Shown here: in pieces, positions 35,436 through 43,524 of the stretch
How positions within the stretch are numbered: position 1 is the stretch's first letter
How the letters are laid out: every line of letters starts with the position of its first letter
DNA from: Halobacillus shinanisalinarum
GTDB taxonomy: Bacteria; Bacillota; Bacilli; Bacillales; Halobacillaceae
Reading direction: 5' to 3'
NCBI RefSeq assembly: GCF_022919835.1
Contig: NZ_CP095074.1
Location: forward strand, 2,170,001 to 2,234,000
DNA length: 64,000 nt
Position numbers and translations under genes: made by a program
Notes under the pieces: generated by a model
Database searches by the model: none
Told to the model about the DNA's origin: nothing
What the model saw: the letters and a program-made list of their open reading frames with translations, nothing else

Positions 35436-36026
35436 TTATTTATTCATACTGGACAGAAAGTCACCAAGCAGATCATCATCTTCCTCTTCCGTTGCCTCTT
35501 TTTCTCCCTGATCCTGATGTAGCTCACCGTGAAGATTATCAAGGCTTAAGTCATCAAGAGCACTATCATCAAATTCCATTTCAGTTTCTTCGATAACATC
35601 AGTCGCTTTTGGCACCTTAGCTTCAACATTTGACGTTGTTGCTGCTGCTTCTTCTTGTAAATATAATGCTTCGTTGATATCTACTGAGTTACTGTTGAGT
35701 GAAGCTAAAAGTGTCATAGCTCTTGTTGGATCGATCATTAGCTGATAGATGATGCTTCCCATTAACGCTTCAGAGTGCTCATGCTTCATCCAGCTTCGTT
35801 GTTCTTTCGTCAGTTTCCTAGGTAGTGGGATCGTAACTGTTTCTTTTTCTTTAGAAATTGATGCACTAACTCCATCCATAACATATTGCGCAATTTTACT
35901 TGAAAAATTTCTTCTTTCTTTTTCTTTAAGATCGGTCAATTGCTTCAATAAGTGATCAGGAGTGTCGGACGGAACACGAAACGTAATGGACTGTCCCCGC
36001 TCGACACTCTTTTTGGTATTACTCAT
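35436..36026 (-). CDS. ParR-like DNA-binding partner of the ParM-like ATPase
   Basis: 196 aa. N-terminal part (about 10-70) resembles a ribbon-helix-helix DNA-binding fold: GQSITFRVPSDTPDHLLKQL, then a helical EKERRNFSSKIAQYVMDGV. The C-terminal third is low-complexity and strongly acidic (EETEMEFDDSALDDLSLDN, EEEDDDLLGDFLSSMNK), with a short conserved-looking LLGDFLSSM tail. Actin-type partition adaptors (ParR, Alp7R, AlfB) have this layout: DNA-binding domain plus a tail that contacts the filament. It is 9 bp downstream of the actin-like gene. ParR assignment is inference from layout. Confidence 0.7.
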   Translation of the reverse strand: MSNTKKSVERGQSITFRVPSDTPDHLLKQLTDLKEKERRNFSSKIAQYVMDGVSASISKEKETVTIPLPRKLTKEQRSWMKHEHSEALMGSIIYQLMIDPTRAMTLLASLNSNSVDINEALYLQEEAAATTSNVEAKVPKATDVIEETEMEFDDSALDDLSLDNLHGELHQDQGEKEATEEEDDDLLGDFLSSMNK

Positions 36027-36035
36027 GTAATCACC

Positions 36036-37208
36036 CTATTTTGATTGAGGAGCAGCTTCTTTTTTCTTGTTTTCTTTCTCAGATTTACGCACGAAGTCAG
36101 AAATGAGCTTATAATACGCATTGGCCATCATCCAAATGCTTTCATTTTCATCTTCAAAAAAGTCGATGTTGAAGCCATCCAATTTATTGTTAAGTGTTTT
36201 AATATAGTCCTTCAGTACAGCAGATCCACCACCTACAAAATAGCAAATCTCCGACTGAGAGTTCTTCTGCCATACGTTTCTTAAAAAGCGATATTGTTTT
36301 TTAGCCAATTCCAACAAGATACGATCTGTAATATCATGGACGCTCGTACGGCTTCCCCTAACCATAATATGGTGACGATCATTCTTCCTAGTGATGATAT
36401 CGACCACATCACGGCGACTATCTAACTCCACTCCATGTTTCGTCAAGATTTCCTCTCTGATCTGCTCTAATGATTCAGCTACACCCAAATTAAAGCCTTG
36501 AGCCTTATCATCATCTACATTTCTGTTTCTAATAACTGCAATATCAGTAGATAAACCACCGATATCCTGAATTAAGATTTGCTTATCAATCAAGTCTTTA
36601 TTAATAATAGTAAGGTCATTATCCATAACAAGGTTAACAAACGCCGCAAATCCCTCAGGGTACACTTTTACTTCATCGAATTTGATATTCACTTTCATAC
36701 CCTGGTATTTCGGGGTGACAAGAAATTCAACTTGATGCACAGAGCCTAGAAGTTGAGAGCGATAGCCTACGTCCTTACCTTCTTTAACTTCACGGAGAGG
36801 CAGGCCTGTTCCTAACGTATAATTAGCCTCGACCACGCTATTCTTTGAGGGATTAGCATCTTTATTGGCTACAGAATCCATCGCTAAAGAAGCAAATAGC
36901 ATGACAAGCGTTTGGTCTTCTTCTGATTTACTGCTCCCGGGATCAAGCTCTGTAGAGTTGTCACTTTTAGCTGCAAGGTTCCCTACACGGTAGATAGCGT
37001 TATTTTCTGCAAGTGCTGGGGAGTGTACGCGGATATGTAAGTTATCAAGCGGATCCTTGTCATCTAAATCTTCAATCCCAATAACAGGTCGATCCTCCAA
37101 GTCTCTAGCAATGACATTAGGGATATATAGTTCAGATTCCAATTTTCCAAAATTCGCCTTCACTGAATCGTTTCCTACGTCAATAGCTGCAATTCTTGAT
37201 CTTGTCAT
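36036..37208 (-). CDS. ParM/StbA-family actin-like ATPase
   Basis: 390 aa. Actin-fold nucleotide motifs in order: phosphate 1 AAIDVGNDSVKANFG (about 7-21), a connect region GTGLPLREVKEGKDVGYRSQ, phosphate 2 IQDIGGLSTDIAVI (about 212-225) and adenosine motif CYFVGGGSAVLKDYI (about 320-334). Such ATPases form dynamic filaments that push or pull DNA during plasmid or element segregation. It is followed by a ParR-like gene and preceded by a promoter and direct repeats, so the whole forms a parCMR-like module. The C-terminal tail is Lys/Glu-rich. Start after AAAGGAGAG. Confidence 0.87.
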   Translation of the reverse strand: MTRSRIAAIDVGNDSVKANFGKLESELYIPNVIARDLEDRPVIGIEDLDDKDPLDNLHIRVHSPALAENNAIYRVGNLAAKSDNSTELDPGSSKSEEDQTLVMLFASLAMDSVANKDANPSKNSVVEANYTLGTGLPLREVKEGKDVGYRSQLLGSVHQVEFLVTPKYQGMKVNIKFDEVKVYPEGFAAFVNLVMDNDLTIINKDLIDKQILIQDIGGLSTDIAVIRNRNVDDDKAQGFNLGVAESLEQIREEILTKHGVELDSRRDVVDIITRKNDRHHIMVRGSRTSVHDITDRILLELAKKQYRFLRNVWQKNSQSEICYFVGGGSAVLKDYIKTLNNKLDGFNIDFFEDENESIWMMANAYYKLISDFVRKSEKENKKKEAAPQSK

Positions 37209-37266
37209 TTAAAACTCTCCTTTATTTACAAATGATAGATTGCTAGTTCCACCTATCTCTATCATC

Positions 37267-37295
37267 AACATATTAAAGTTTGCTGAAATAGTCAA
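37267..37295 (-). promoter_or_regulatory. SigA promoter of the parM-like operon
   Basis: Minus strand TTGACT, 17 bp, TATGTT, ending 58 bp before the start codon. The direct repeats at 37329-37466 lie just upstream of the -35. Confidence 0.65.
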
Positions 37296-37328
37296 TGTGC
37301 CTTTTTACGTATTCTTTTTCGTGTATAT

Positions 37329-37466
37329 GATTACAGATTTGCACACTTGCTTACATATTTGAACACAAACCGCAAAACGTGACCGCGTACAGTTTTGTGT
37401 GCTTGATTACAGATTTGCACACAAAATAGATACATTTTGTATTCATGTACTCTTTTTGCACACACC
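37329..37466. repeat. Iteron-like direct repeats, candidate centromere of the partition module
   Basis: GATTACAGATTTGCACAC occurs exactly at 37329-37346 and 37405-37422. A variant TTACATATTTGAACACA lies at 37351-37367, exactly 20 bp after the TTAC of the first. A partial TTTGCACACAC sits at 37456-37466. TTTTGTGTGC at 37393-37402 is an inverted copy, pairing with GCACACAAAA at 37417-37426. parC-type centromeres consist of such iterons upstream of the ATPase gene and double as operators. Confidence 0.65.
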
Positions 37467-37591
37467 AACTTTTTATCATGGATATTTATTGTATATTATG
37501 TAAATAAATACATGAAAGTGCTTATAAAGTAGTGTTAATTGCTGGCTATGGTAAAAGAGATATATATTAAAAATACAAAGGGGAATTAAGT

Positions 37592-37663
37592 TTTAACGAT
37601 ATAGGACACCCTTAAAGAAGATTAAATAGATTTTACATACCAAAATGTGTCCTTGCCGTTAAA
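37592..37663. repeat. Interrupted inverted repeat in the 37.5-37.9 kb intergenic region
   Basis: TTTAACG-(4 nt)-AGGACAC pairs with GTGTCCT-(3 nt)-CGTTAAA across a 37-nt centre. No T tract and no ORF. It is the only structure I see in the 440 bp between the iterons and the methyltransferase terminator. Confidence 0.5.
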
Positions 37664-37906
37664 CCTCCCTGATCTTACTTAAAACCCCTATATGAATACG
37701 GAACTCTATTCTATAAATTTCAAAAACGGGCAGCGGACATGATAACCTCACCAATGAATGGTAGTTCAATTAGTTCAGTTGAAAAACTTTTGTCCATATA
37801 AAAAAGGAGAGACCCTTGGAGGTAGAATTTACACGAGGATGCATAAATAATTTTTTCTCCCATTTGACGACCCGAAACGCAAAATTTTATAGTTTTTTAC
37901 CTAATT

Positions 37907-37943
37907 ATAAAACAAGAAGGAAGGAGAGAGCGTCCCTCCTTCC
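37907..37943 (-). terminator. Terminator of the rRNA methyltransferase gene
   Basis: GGAAGGAG and CTCCTTCC around a 9-nt loop; on the minus strand TTCTTGTTTTAT follows. Confidence 0.7.
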
Positions 37944-37949
37944 TCTCTA

Positions 37950-39143
37950 TTAAAGCTTCTTAATAAAAACAACTTTAAGGTAATCTCCTTCTTTGAATTC
38001 AGGTATCGTTTTATAATCTTCGGGAAGCGAGTACTCTTCCAACAACTTATATTTTACGGAAGATTCCTTAAAAGCTTTAGCTATAAATGTTTTGAACCTT
38101 TTCATATTAAACTTGCTACAGTTTGTAGAGGCTACAATAACGGCTTTTTTCTCAGTTATCGCAATCGTTTCCTTCAGCAGATTCGTATAGTCCTTCTCTG
38201 CACGGAATGTGAATTTTTTGGATCGGGCAAAGCTAGGTGGGTCAAGGATGACCAGGTCGAACGATTTTCCTTTCCGTTTAGCGTATTTAAAGTATTTAAA
38301 TACGTCATCAACGATGATATCCTGGGCTTCATAGTCAATGTCGTTCAAACTAAAATTCTCGACCGTTTTCCCATAGCTGCGGTTAGCCAGATCAACACTA
38401 GTCGTATGTGCAGCCCCGCCAAGTGCGGCATATACTGAGAATGCCCCCGTATAAGAGAACATGTTGAGCACATTCTTTCCGTCAGCATACTGATCTCGTA
38501 TGGTTTTTCTAACTGCCCGTTGATCAAGAAAGATACCTACCATGGCACCTTCGTTTAAATACACAGCAAAATTCACACCATTTTCTTTAACAATAATGGG
38601 GAATTCTCCGCGTTCTCCTACAACAAATTCATCTTCTTCAATGTATTGTCCCTGTTTACCAAAACGCTTTTTTTGATAAATTGCATTAAATTCAACGTTT
38701 CTTTTTAATGATTCGATGACATAATTACGAAACGAGTAGATCCCTTCACTATACCAATTGACTAGAAGATATCCCGCAAAATAATCAACGGTAAAACCTC
38801 CAATGCCATCCCCTTCCCCATTGAATATTCGAAAGGCTGTGGTTTCTGTATCCTTAAATAGATGCTCCCTATCCTTTAATGCTTTTTTAAGCTTCTTATT
38901 GAAAAATTCGCCATTTATAACTTTTGCCTCGTTACGAGTTACCACCCAGCCATATCCTTTATTTTGTTTACCATAATAGGCTTTGCCAATAAATTGTCCT
39001 CTTTCATCGACAAGTTTCATAATTGTGCCTTCTACCTGCAACTCCTGACGATTCACAATCGCATCTTTACGGAGCAACGGATACCCTTTTCTATACTTAT
39101 TTGCACCTTGATCAGTTATTTTCAGTTTTATTTCCTTAGACAT
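37950..39143 (-). CDS. Class I SAM-dependent 23S rRNA methyltransferase (RlmI-like)
   Basis: 397 aa. N-terminal PUA-like domain (about 1-75), a linking domain with FLDQRAVRKTIRD, then a Rossmann methyltransferase domain: NVLNMFSYTGAFSVYAALGGA (SAM site), VDLANRSYGKTVENFSLN and the catalytic-region LVILDPPSFARSKK. It matches RlmI/YwbD-type m5C methyltransferases of 23S rRNA. Ribosome site GGCAGGAG; monocistronic. Confidence 0.92.
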   Translation of the reverse strand: MSKEIKLKITDQGANKYRKGYPLLRKDAIVNRQELQVEGTIMKLVDERGQFIGKAYYGKQNKGYGWVVTRNEAKVINGEFFNKKLKKALKDREHLFKDTETTAFRIFNGEGDGIGGFTVDYFAGYLLVNWYSEGIYSFRNYVIESLKRNVEFNAIYQKKRFGKQGQYIEEDEFVVGERGEFPIIVKENGVNFAVYLNEGAMVGIFLDQRAVRKTIRDQYADGKNVLNMFSYTGAFSVYAALGGAAHTTSVDLANRSYGKTVENFSLNDIDYEAQDIIVDDVFKYFKYAKRKGKSFDLVILDPPSFARSKKFTFRAEKDYTNLLKETIAITEKKAVIVASTNCSKFNMKRFKTFIAKAFKESSVKYKLLEEYSLPEDYKTIPEFKEGDYLKVVFIKKL

Positions 39144-39291
39144 GCCATTCTCCTGCCTTATTCCATGATTGATTAACTATAAGTTAAGATAACATAAAAA
39201 AACTTCCTCACCTAACTATCTAAGCGCGCAAGTAGATTGTCAGAAGCTAATGTTCATCACAGGAAGCAATTAACTTAAAGGTTTATCCCCC

Positions 39292-39351
39292 TTTACAAAC
39301 AGCCCAAGATCTTATATTATGTTCTTTATGCACATTTACTTACCTAGGTAA
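39292..39351 (+). promoter_or_regulatory. Promoter and MarR-type operator of the marR-MFS operon
   Basis: TTTACA (39292-39297), 17 bp, TATTAT (39315-39320) is a SigA-like promoter. Downstream, TTACCTAGGTAA (39340-39351) is a perfect 12-bp palindrome just before the ribosome site, well placed for autorepression by the MarR protein. Confidence 0.6.
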
Positions 39352-39371
39352 ATAATCAGGGAGTGAAAACA

Positions 39372-39827
39372 TTGAAACCTTCTAAGCATCACCTATTACA
39401 CCTTTTGAATCAACAAGTCCGTACATTGAATAAACAAGTTAATGAAAAGTTAAAAGACCACGAGTTATATTTCTCACAGTGGTCTATTCTTTATTGTTTG
39501 TTCAAAAATGGACCGATGACACAAACAGCTATCTGGCAGTACTTGAATGTCGAAGCACCTACTGTCACAAGAACAATTACGCGGCTGGAACAAAACGGCT
39601 GGGTTTTACGTGAACCAGGACCTGATAAAAGAGAGCGAATCATCAAGATAACAGAAGCATCACAGGCTAAAGTAGAACAATTGGTTGAGGTTATCAGAAC
39701 TTATGAAGAAAATTTAATTGGATTAACCGAACAGGAAGAAGAGCAATTGAGATTGCTTCTGAATAAACTTGGACTTAAGGAGCGGAAAAACAACTATGAA
39801 GAACACACGAAATCCGATTTGGACTAA
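39372..39827 (+). CDS. MarR family transcriptional regulator
   Basis: About 151 aa. Winged helix with QWSILYCLFKNGPMTQTAIW, the recognition region EAPTVTRTITRLEQNGWVLRE, the wing GPDKRERIIKITEA and a C-terminal dimer helix. TTG at 39372 fits GGGAG best; GTG at 39363 is the alternative. The 3' end overlaps the MFS gene by 32 bp, so it most likely regulates that exporter. Confidence 0.9.
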   Translation: MKPSKHHLLHLLNQQVRTLNKQVNEKLKDHELYFSQWSILYCLFKNGPMTQTAIWQYLNVEAPTVTRTITRLEQNGWVLREPGPDKRERIIKITEASQAKVEQLVEVIRTYEENLIGLTEQEEEQLRLLLNKLGLKERKNNYEEHTKSDLD

Positions 39828-40998
39828 AAGCTTTTTAAGTATATCTTTGATACATTTCATAGTTTTTATCACTTTTTATACACTACTAACAACATTACCT
39901 ATTTATGTAATGGAAAACCTTGGCGGGAGCGGAGCACAGGGTGGGTTACTCGTCACAATGATGCTAGTAGCCGCAATCGTCGTCCGGCCATTCTCTGGTA
40001 AGCTACTTGAAAATATTGGAAAAAAGAGGGCGCTTTACTTCTCAGTTATTCTATTTGCGGCAACCACATTCTTGTATATGTGGATTACACAGTATGAGGC
40101 ATTATTGGCTTTAAGGTTCTTTCATGGGCTTTCGTTTGGTGTACTGACAACAGCAACTGGAGCTATTGCTGCTGATGTCATTCCACCTGAACGGCGCGGG
40201 GAAGGTCTAGGGTATTTCGCCATGGCGATGAACTTAGCTGTAGTTGTAGGGCCATTTATTGGTTTAACCCTGCTCCAATTCACTTCTTTCTATATGTTAT
40301 TTTTTACTTTAAGTATATCGATGGTCATTGGAGTGATTTGTTCATATATGGTTCACGTACCAAATCAACTGGAACAATCCCCTCTCCCTGCTAGAAACAA
40401 GCTTTCAATCCATGATTTATTTGAAGTAAAGGCCATACCTATTGCGCTTATCAGCAGTTTAGTAGCTTTTGCCTACTCAGGGATTATTTCATTTATTTCG
40501 GTTTATGCAAATTCTCTAGGATTAGCGGCTGCTTCCAGCTACTTCTTTCTCGTCTTTGCTTTTGTTATGATTTTATCCCGTCCTTACCTGGGGCGTACCT
40601 TTGATGTAAAGGGGCCGAATTTTGTCATTTTACCTTGCTTACTTATATTTGCTATTGGCTTAGTAAGTCTAAGCTTTATTCAATCTGCGTGGGGATTACT
40701 AGTATCCGCTGGGTTAATCGGTTTGGGATATGGATCATTACTGCCAAGCTTCCAAACGATGGCTATTCAGGCAACTTCTGATCATCGAAGCGGTCATGCT
40801 ACAGCCACATTTTTCACTTTATACGATACAGGAATTGCCATTGGATCCTACGTATTAGGTCTTCTCATTGCTTTTGCAAGCTTTTCGACACTTTATATAT
40901 TCTGTGCAGTTATTGTAATGATTGTGTTTGGTTTACTTTTCTTTCAACAGTCTAGACAGAGGAAAAATAAGGAGGTACATTCCTCCATAAACGCTTAA
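39796..40998 (+). CDS. MFS transporter (drug-efflux type)
   Basis: 400 aa, 12 membrane helices. Loop 2-3 motif GKLLENIGKKRAL, and later GAIAADVIPPERRGEGLGYFAMAMNLAVVVGPFIG, a motif-C-like sequence of 12-helix drug/proton antiporters (YfhI/YwoG-type). Start ATG at 39796 follows AAGGAG; it lies inside the marR 3' end. Substrate unknown. Terminated at 40993-41033. Confidence 0.9.
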   Translation: MKNTRNPIWTKSFLSISLIHFIVFITFYTLLTTLPIYVMENLGGSGAQGGLLVTMMLVAAIVVRPFSGKLLENIGKKRALYFSVILFAATTFLYMWITQYEALLALRFFHGLSFGVLTTATGAIAADVIPPERRGEGLGYFAMAMNLAVVVGPFIGLTLLQFTSFYMLFFTLSISMVIGVICSYMVHVPNQLEQSPLPARNKLSIHDLFEVKAIPIALISSLVAFAYSGIISFISVYANSLGLAAASSYFFLVFAFVMILSRPYLGRTFDVKGPNFVILPCLLIFAIGLVSLSFIQSAWGLLVSAGLIGLGYGSLLPSFQTMAIQATSDHRSGHATATFFTLYDTGIAIGSYVLGLLIAFASFSTLYIFCAVIVMIVFGLLFFQQSRQRKNKEVHSSINA

Positions 40999-41033
40999 GA
41001 AAAAGCCGCCATTTGGTCGGTTTTTTCTTAAGC
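40993..41033 (+). terminator. Terminator of the marR-MFS operon
   Basis: GCTTAAGAAAAAGCCG and CGGTTTTTTCTTAAGC pair around a short loop. The stem includes the MFS stop codon. Confidence 0.8.
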
Positions 41034-41252
41034 TTTCTGAGTCGAATAACACTTAAATCATTGCGATCATTCCCATTCCCCATATAAAAAAGATAAGTGA
41101 ACTTTATGTTTAACACTTTTTAAGTTTGGATGGCATCATCCTGAGTCAATGTGCTAATTTTATAACTCAATTTATTCTTTCCCTCAACAGGAATGAACCC
41201 TACTCATTCAGGGTATAGCAATACTATACAATACTTCTGGGATGGTGATAGG

Positions 41253-41615
41253 ATGTCTGTCGTACTTAAACGAATCTATGATGATGACACTCGTACAGGT
41301 GGTAATAGAATACTAGTTGACGGTGTTTGGCCGCGAGGTATATCAAAAGAAGATGCCGACCTTGATGAATGGATGAAGGATATCGCACCAAGCTCTCCAC
41401 TAAGAAAGTGGTTCAACCATGACCCCGAGAAATTCAATGAGTTTAAGAAGTCGTATAAAGAGGAAATTCAGCAAAGCTCTGAACGGACGGAAAAACTTGA
41501 TGAACTAAAAAAGATGGCTGACGGTGAGCGGCTTATCCTCCTTTTTGCAGCCAAAGAAACGAAGTACAACCATGCTGTTGTACTTAAGGAATTAATTGAA
41601 GAGAATTTAACTTGA
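41253..41615 (+). CDS. DUF488 family protein
   Basis: 120 aa. Family features: VLKRIYDDDTRTGGNRILVDGVWPRGISKEDADLDEWMKDIAPS, FNHDPEKFNEFKKSYKEEI and LLFAAKETKYNHAVVLKELI. DUF488 proteins have an N-glycosidase or nucleotide-binding-like fold without assigned reaction. I take the ATG at 41253; 20 further residues upstream do not fit the family. A 44-aa zinc-ribbon gene follows 13 bp later. Confidence 0.87.
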   Translation: MSVVLKRIYDDDTRTGGNRILVDGVWPRGISKEDADLDEWMKDIAPSSPLRKWFNHDPEKFNEFKKSYKEEIQQSSERTEKLDELKKMADGERLILLFAAKETKYNHAVVLKELIEENLT

Positions 41616-41627
41616 GGTGGTGACGGC

Positions 41628-41762
41628 GTGCAAGAGCATGTAGGCAATTGCAGTCAGTGCGGTAAGGAAGTCTTTTGTTTAGATGGGTTTTTAAATGGTG
41701 TGGTTTCTGAAGACAAATCGCTTTATTGCTTCGAATGTGCAGATAAAAATGAAGATTCGTGA
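41628..41762 (+). CDS. 44-aa zinc-ribbon peptide
   Basis: GTG start at 41628 preceded by GAGGTGG. The peptide has two CxxC knuckles, NCSQCGKEVFCLDG and YCFECADKNED, consistent with one zinc site. It lies 13 bp after the DUF488 gene in the same direction and before a hairpin, so it is probably co-expressed. Unknown function. Confidence 0.7.
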   Translation: MQEHVGNCSQCGKEVFCLDGFLNGVVSEDKSLYCFECADKNEDS

Positions 41763-41768
41763 CAGTAA

Positions 41769-41796
41769 AGGGCAGCTTCGACATGAAGGCTGCCCT
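41769..41796. terminator. Hairpin between convergent DUF488 and M20 operons
   Basis: AGGGCAGCTTC and GAAGGCTGCCCT form an 11-bp stem with one bulge. T tracts are poor on both sides, so it is a weak bidirectional terminator. Confidence 0.5.
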
Positions 41797-41804
41797 CAAT
41801 CCTG

Positions 41805-43154
41805 TTAGAGACTCTCCAAATATTCACAAACTGTTTCTATACCCTGGGTAAAGTTATCTAAGTGAAAGTGTTCATTTGGTGCATGCAGATTTTCCGATGG
41901 CAAACCAAATCCCATCAGGACAACAGGAGCTTCAAGTAGTCTTGCGAACACCTCAACTATTGGGATTGATCCGCCTTCTTTAGGAAAAAGCGGTCTGACG
42001 CCATAAACCTTCTCATACGCATCTGAGGCTTTTTGGATCATAGGCTCCTGTGAATTTAATGAAACCGGTTTTGCTTGAATTAACGAATTTACTGTGATGC
42101 GGCTTCCTTCTAGTTTATGTGCTTTCATATGCTGTTCAATACGCTCATAAACCTTCTGAGGGTCCTGCTCACCCACAAGACGGCAGCTTATTTTCGCACT
42201 TGCTTCACTAGGTACGATTGTTTTAATGCCTTCCCCTTGAAAACCGCCGGTGACCCCATTGATCTCTAAAGTCGGCCGAATCCCCGTTTGCTCCTGGAAG
42301 GTGAATCCTCTTTCTCCATACAGCGAATCTAATTCTAATTCTTGCATCGCTTTTTCTTCATCAAAAGGTATGGCTGCTACTTCTTTTCTTAGGCCCTCCG
42401 TTACAGTCGGAACTCCTTCATAAAACCCTTTGACAGTTACTTTCCCCTTTTGGTCGTGGAGGGAGTCGAAAATGTGAACGAGCGAATGAATGGCGTTAGG
42501 AACACCGCCTCCATATGAACCGGAATGCAAGTCTGTATTGGCAGTTTTCACCCCTACCTCCATAGCAAGAGCCCCTCGCAATACTGTACATATCGCCGGC
42601 TGCCCTTTTTCAATAAAAGAGGTGTCGGAAATCAGCACAGCATCAGCGGAAAGCTGCTCTATATTCTTATCAATAAAAAGTGGGAGGTGTGGGCTGGCAA
42701 TTTCCTCTTCCCCCTCTATGCAGAACTTTACATTGACTGGCAGAGATCCACGTTCGACCATAAGTAGTTCTAGTGCTTTAATATGAATAAACAGTTGTCC
42801 TTTATCATCTGTCGCTCCTCGAGCATAGATTTTACCGTCCTTAATATCGGGCTCAAATGGCTTTGAATCCCATAGCTCAAGTGGATCTGCAGGCTGAACA
42901 TCATAGTGACCATAAATAAGAACCGTCGGTTGATCAGCAGCATGAAGCCAGTCCGCATAAACGATTGGATGGCCGTCGGTTTCAATAATCTCGATGTTCT
43001 CCATACCTACTTTCTCCAGAGCATTCGCTACCCAGGTGGCTCCTTCCCTAACATCTTGTTTATGTTCTGATAAGGAAGAAATACTCGGTATTCTTAAAAA
43101 GTCCTGCAGTTCCTCTAAAAATTTGTCTTTATGTAACTGTACTTGTTCTCTCAT
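41805..43154 (-). CDS. M20-family dipeptidase
   Basis: 449 aa. Zinc-site motifs: LIYGHYDVQPADPLELWDS, ARGATDDKGQLFIHIKA, CIEGEEEIASPHL, ISDTSF and the C-terminal GFGLPSENLHAPNEHF. The central lid domain holds DLHSGSYGGGVPNAIHSL. This is the ArgE/DapE-like M20 clade of cytosolic dipeptidases (PepV/CNDP-like). ATG at 43154 and TTG at 43157 are both near GGGAGG. Confidence 0.9.
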   Translation of the reverse strand: MREQVQLHKDKFLEELQDFLRIPSISSLSEHKQDVREGATWVANALEKVGMENIEIIETDGHPIVYADWLHAADQPTVLIYGHYDVQPADPLELWDSKPFEPDIKDGKIYARGATDDKGQLFIHIKALELLMVERGSLPVNVKFCIEGEEEIASPHLPLFIDKNIEQLSADAVLISDTSFIEKGQPAICTVLRGALAMEVGVKTANTDLHSGSYGGGVPNAIHSLVHIFDSLHDQKGKVTVKGFYEGVPTVTEGLRKEVAAIPFDEEKAMQELELDSLYGERGFTFQEQTGIRPTLEINGVTGGFQGEGIKTIVPSEASAKISCRLVGEQDPQKVYERIEQHMKAHKLEGSRITVNSLIQAKPVSLNSQEPMIQKASDAYEKVYGVRPLFPKEGGSIPIVEVFARLLEAPVVLMGFGLPSENLHAPNEHFHLDNFTQGIETVCEYLESL

Positions 43155-43187
43155 CAATCGGAACCTCCCATAATTGCTATTAGAGAA

Positions 43188-43395
43188 TGTTCAAAAAGTC
43201 ACCAAATGATTAAAGGTGAATTTCTTCGTTGCTCAGTTTTTCCGGTCCTTACGTATGAAAGGCATACGCTGTGGCCCTCAAAACGTTTGCGCCTCGAGCT
43301 TCTTACGACGCACAGGGAACGTGCTAGTGTCGACTTTGTCACAGTATATGACGTTGTTTTTTTGTCGACGTTCTCATTCGTTAACTTTTTGAACA
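43188..43395 (+). repeat. MITE-like intergenic repeat, copy 2
   Basis: 208 bp with perfect 12-bp terminal inverted repeats TGTTCAAAAAGT (43188-43199) and ACTTTTTGAACA (43384-43395). Homologous in reverse orientation to 1565-1730. It has an extra ~40 bp near the right end (GTCACAGTATATGACG region). No real ORF. No obvious target-site duplication. Confidence 0.78.
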
Positions 43396-43524
43396 CACAC
43401 TATTATGAATCCATTATAATGGAGTGAGAGGATAATATACAAAAATATCCTAGTATAAAACACTTGAAATTCGGACGATTTCGTAATAGTTTAAAAGTTC
43501 ACACACCTAAAAGGAGGCCAACCT

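Noticed and set aside
37329..37466. CRISPR array
   Set aside because: Repeats are too few and too irregular, without uniform spacers, and no cas genes are present.
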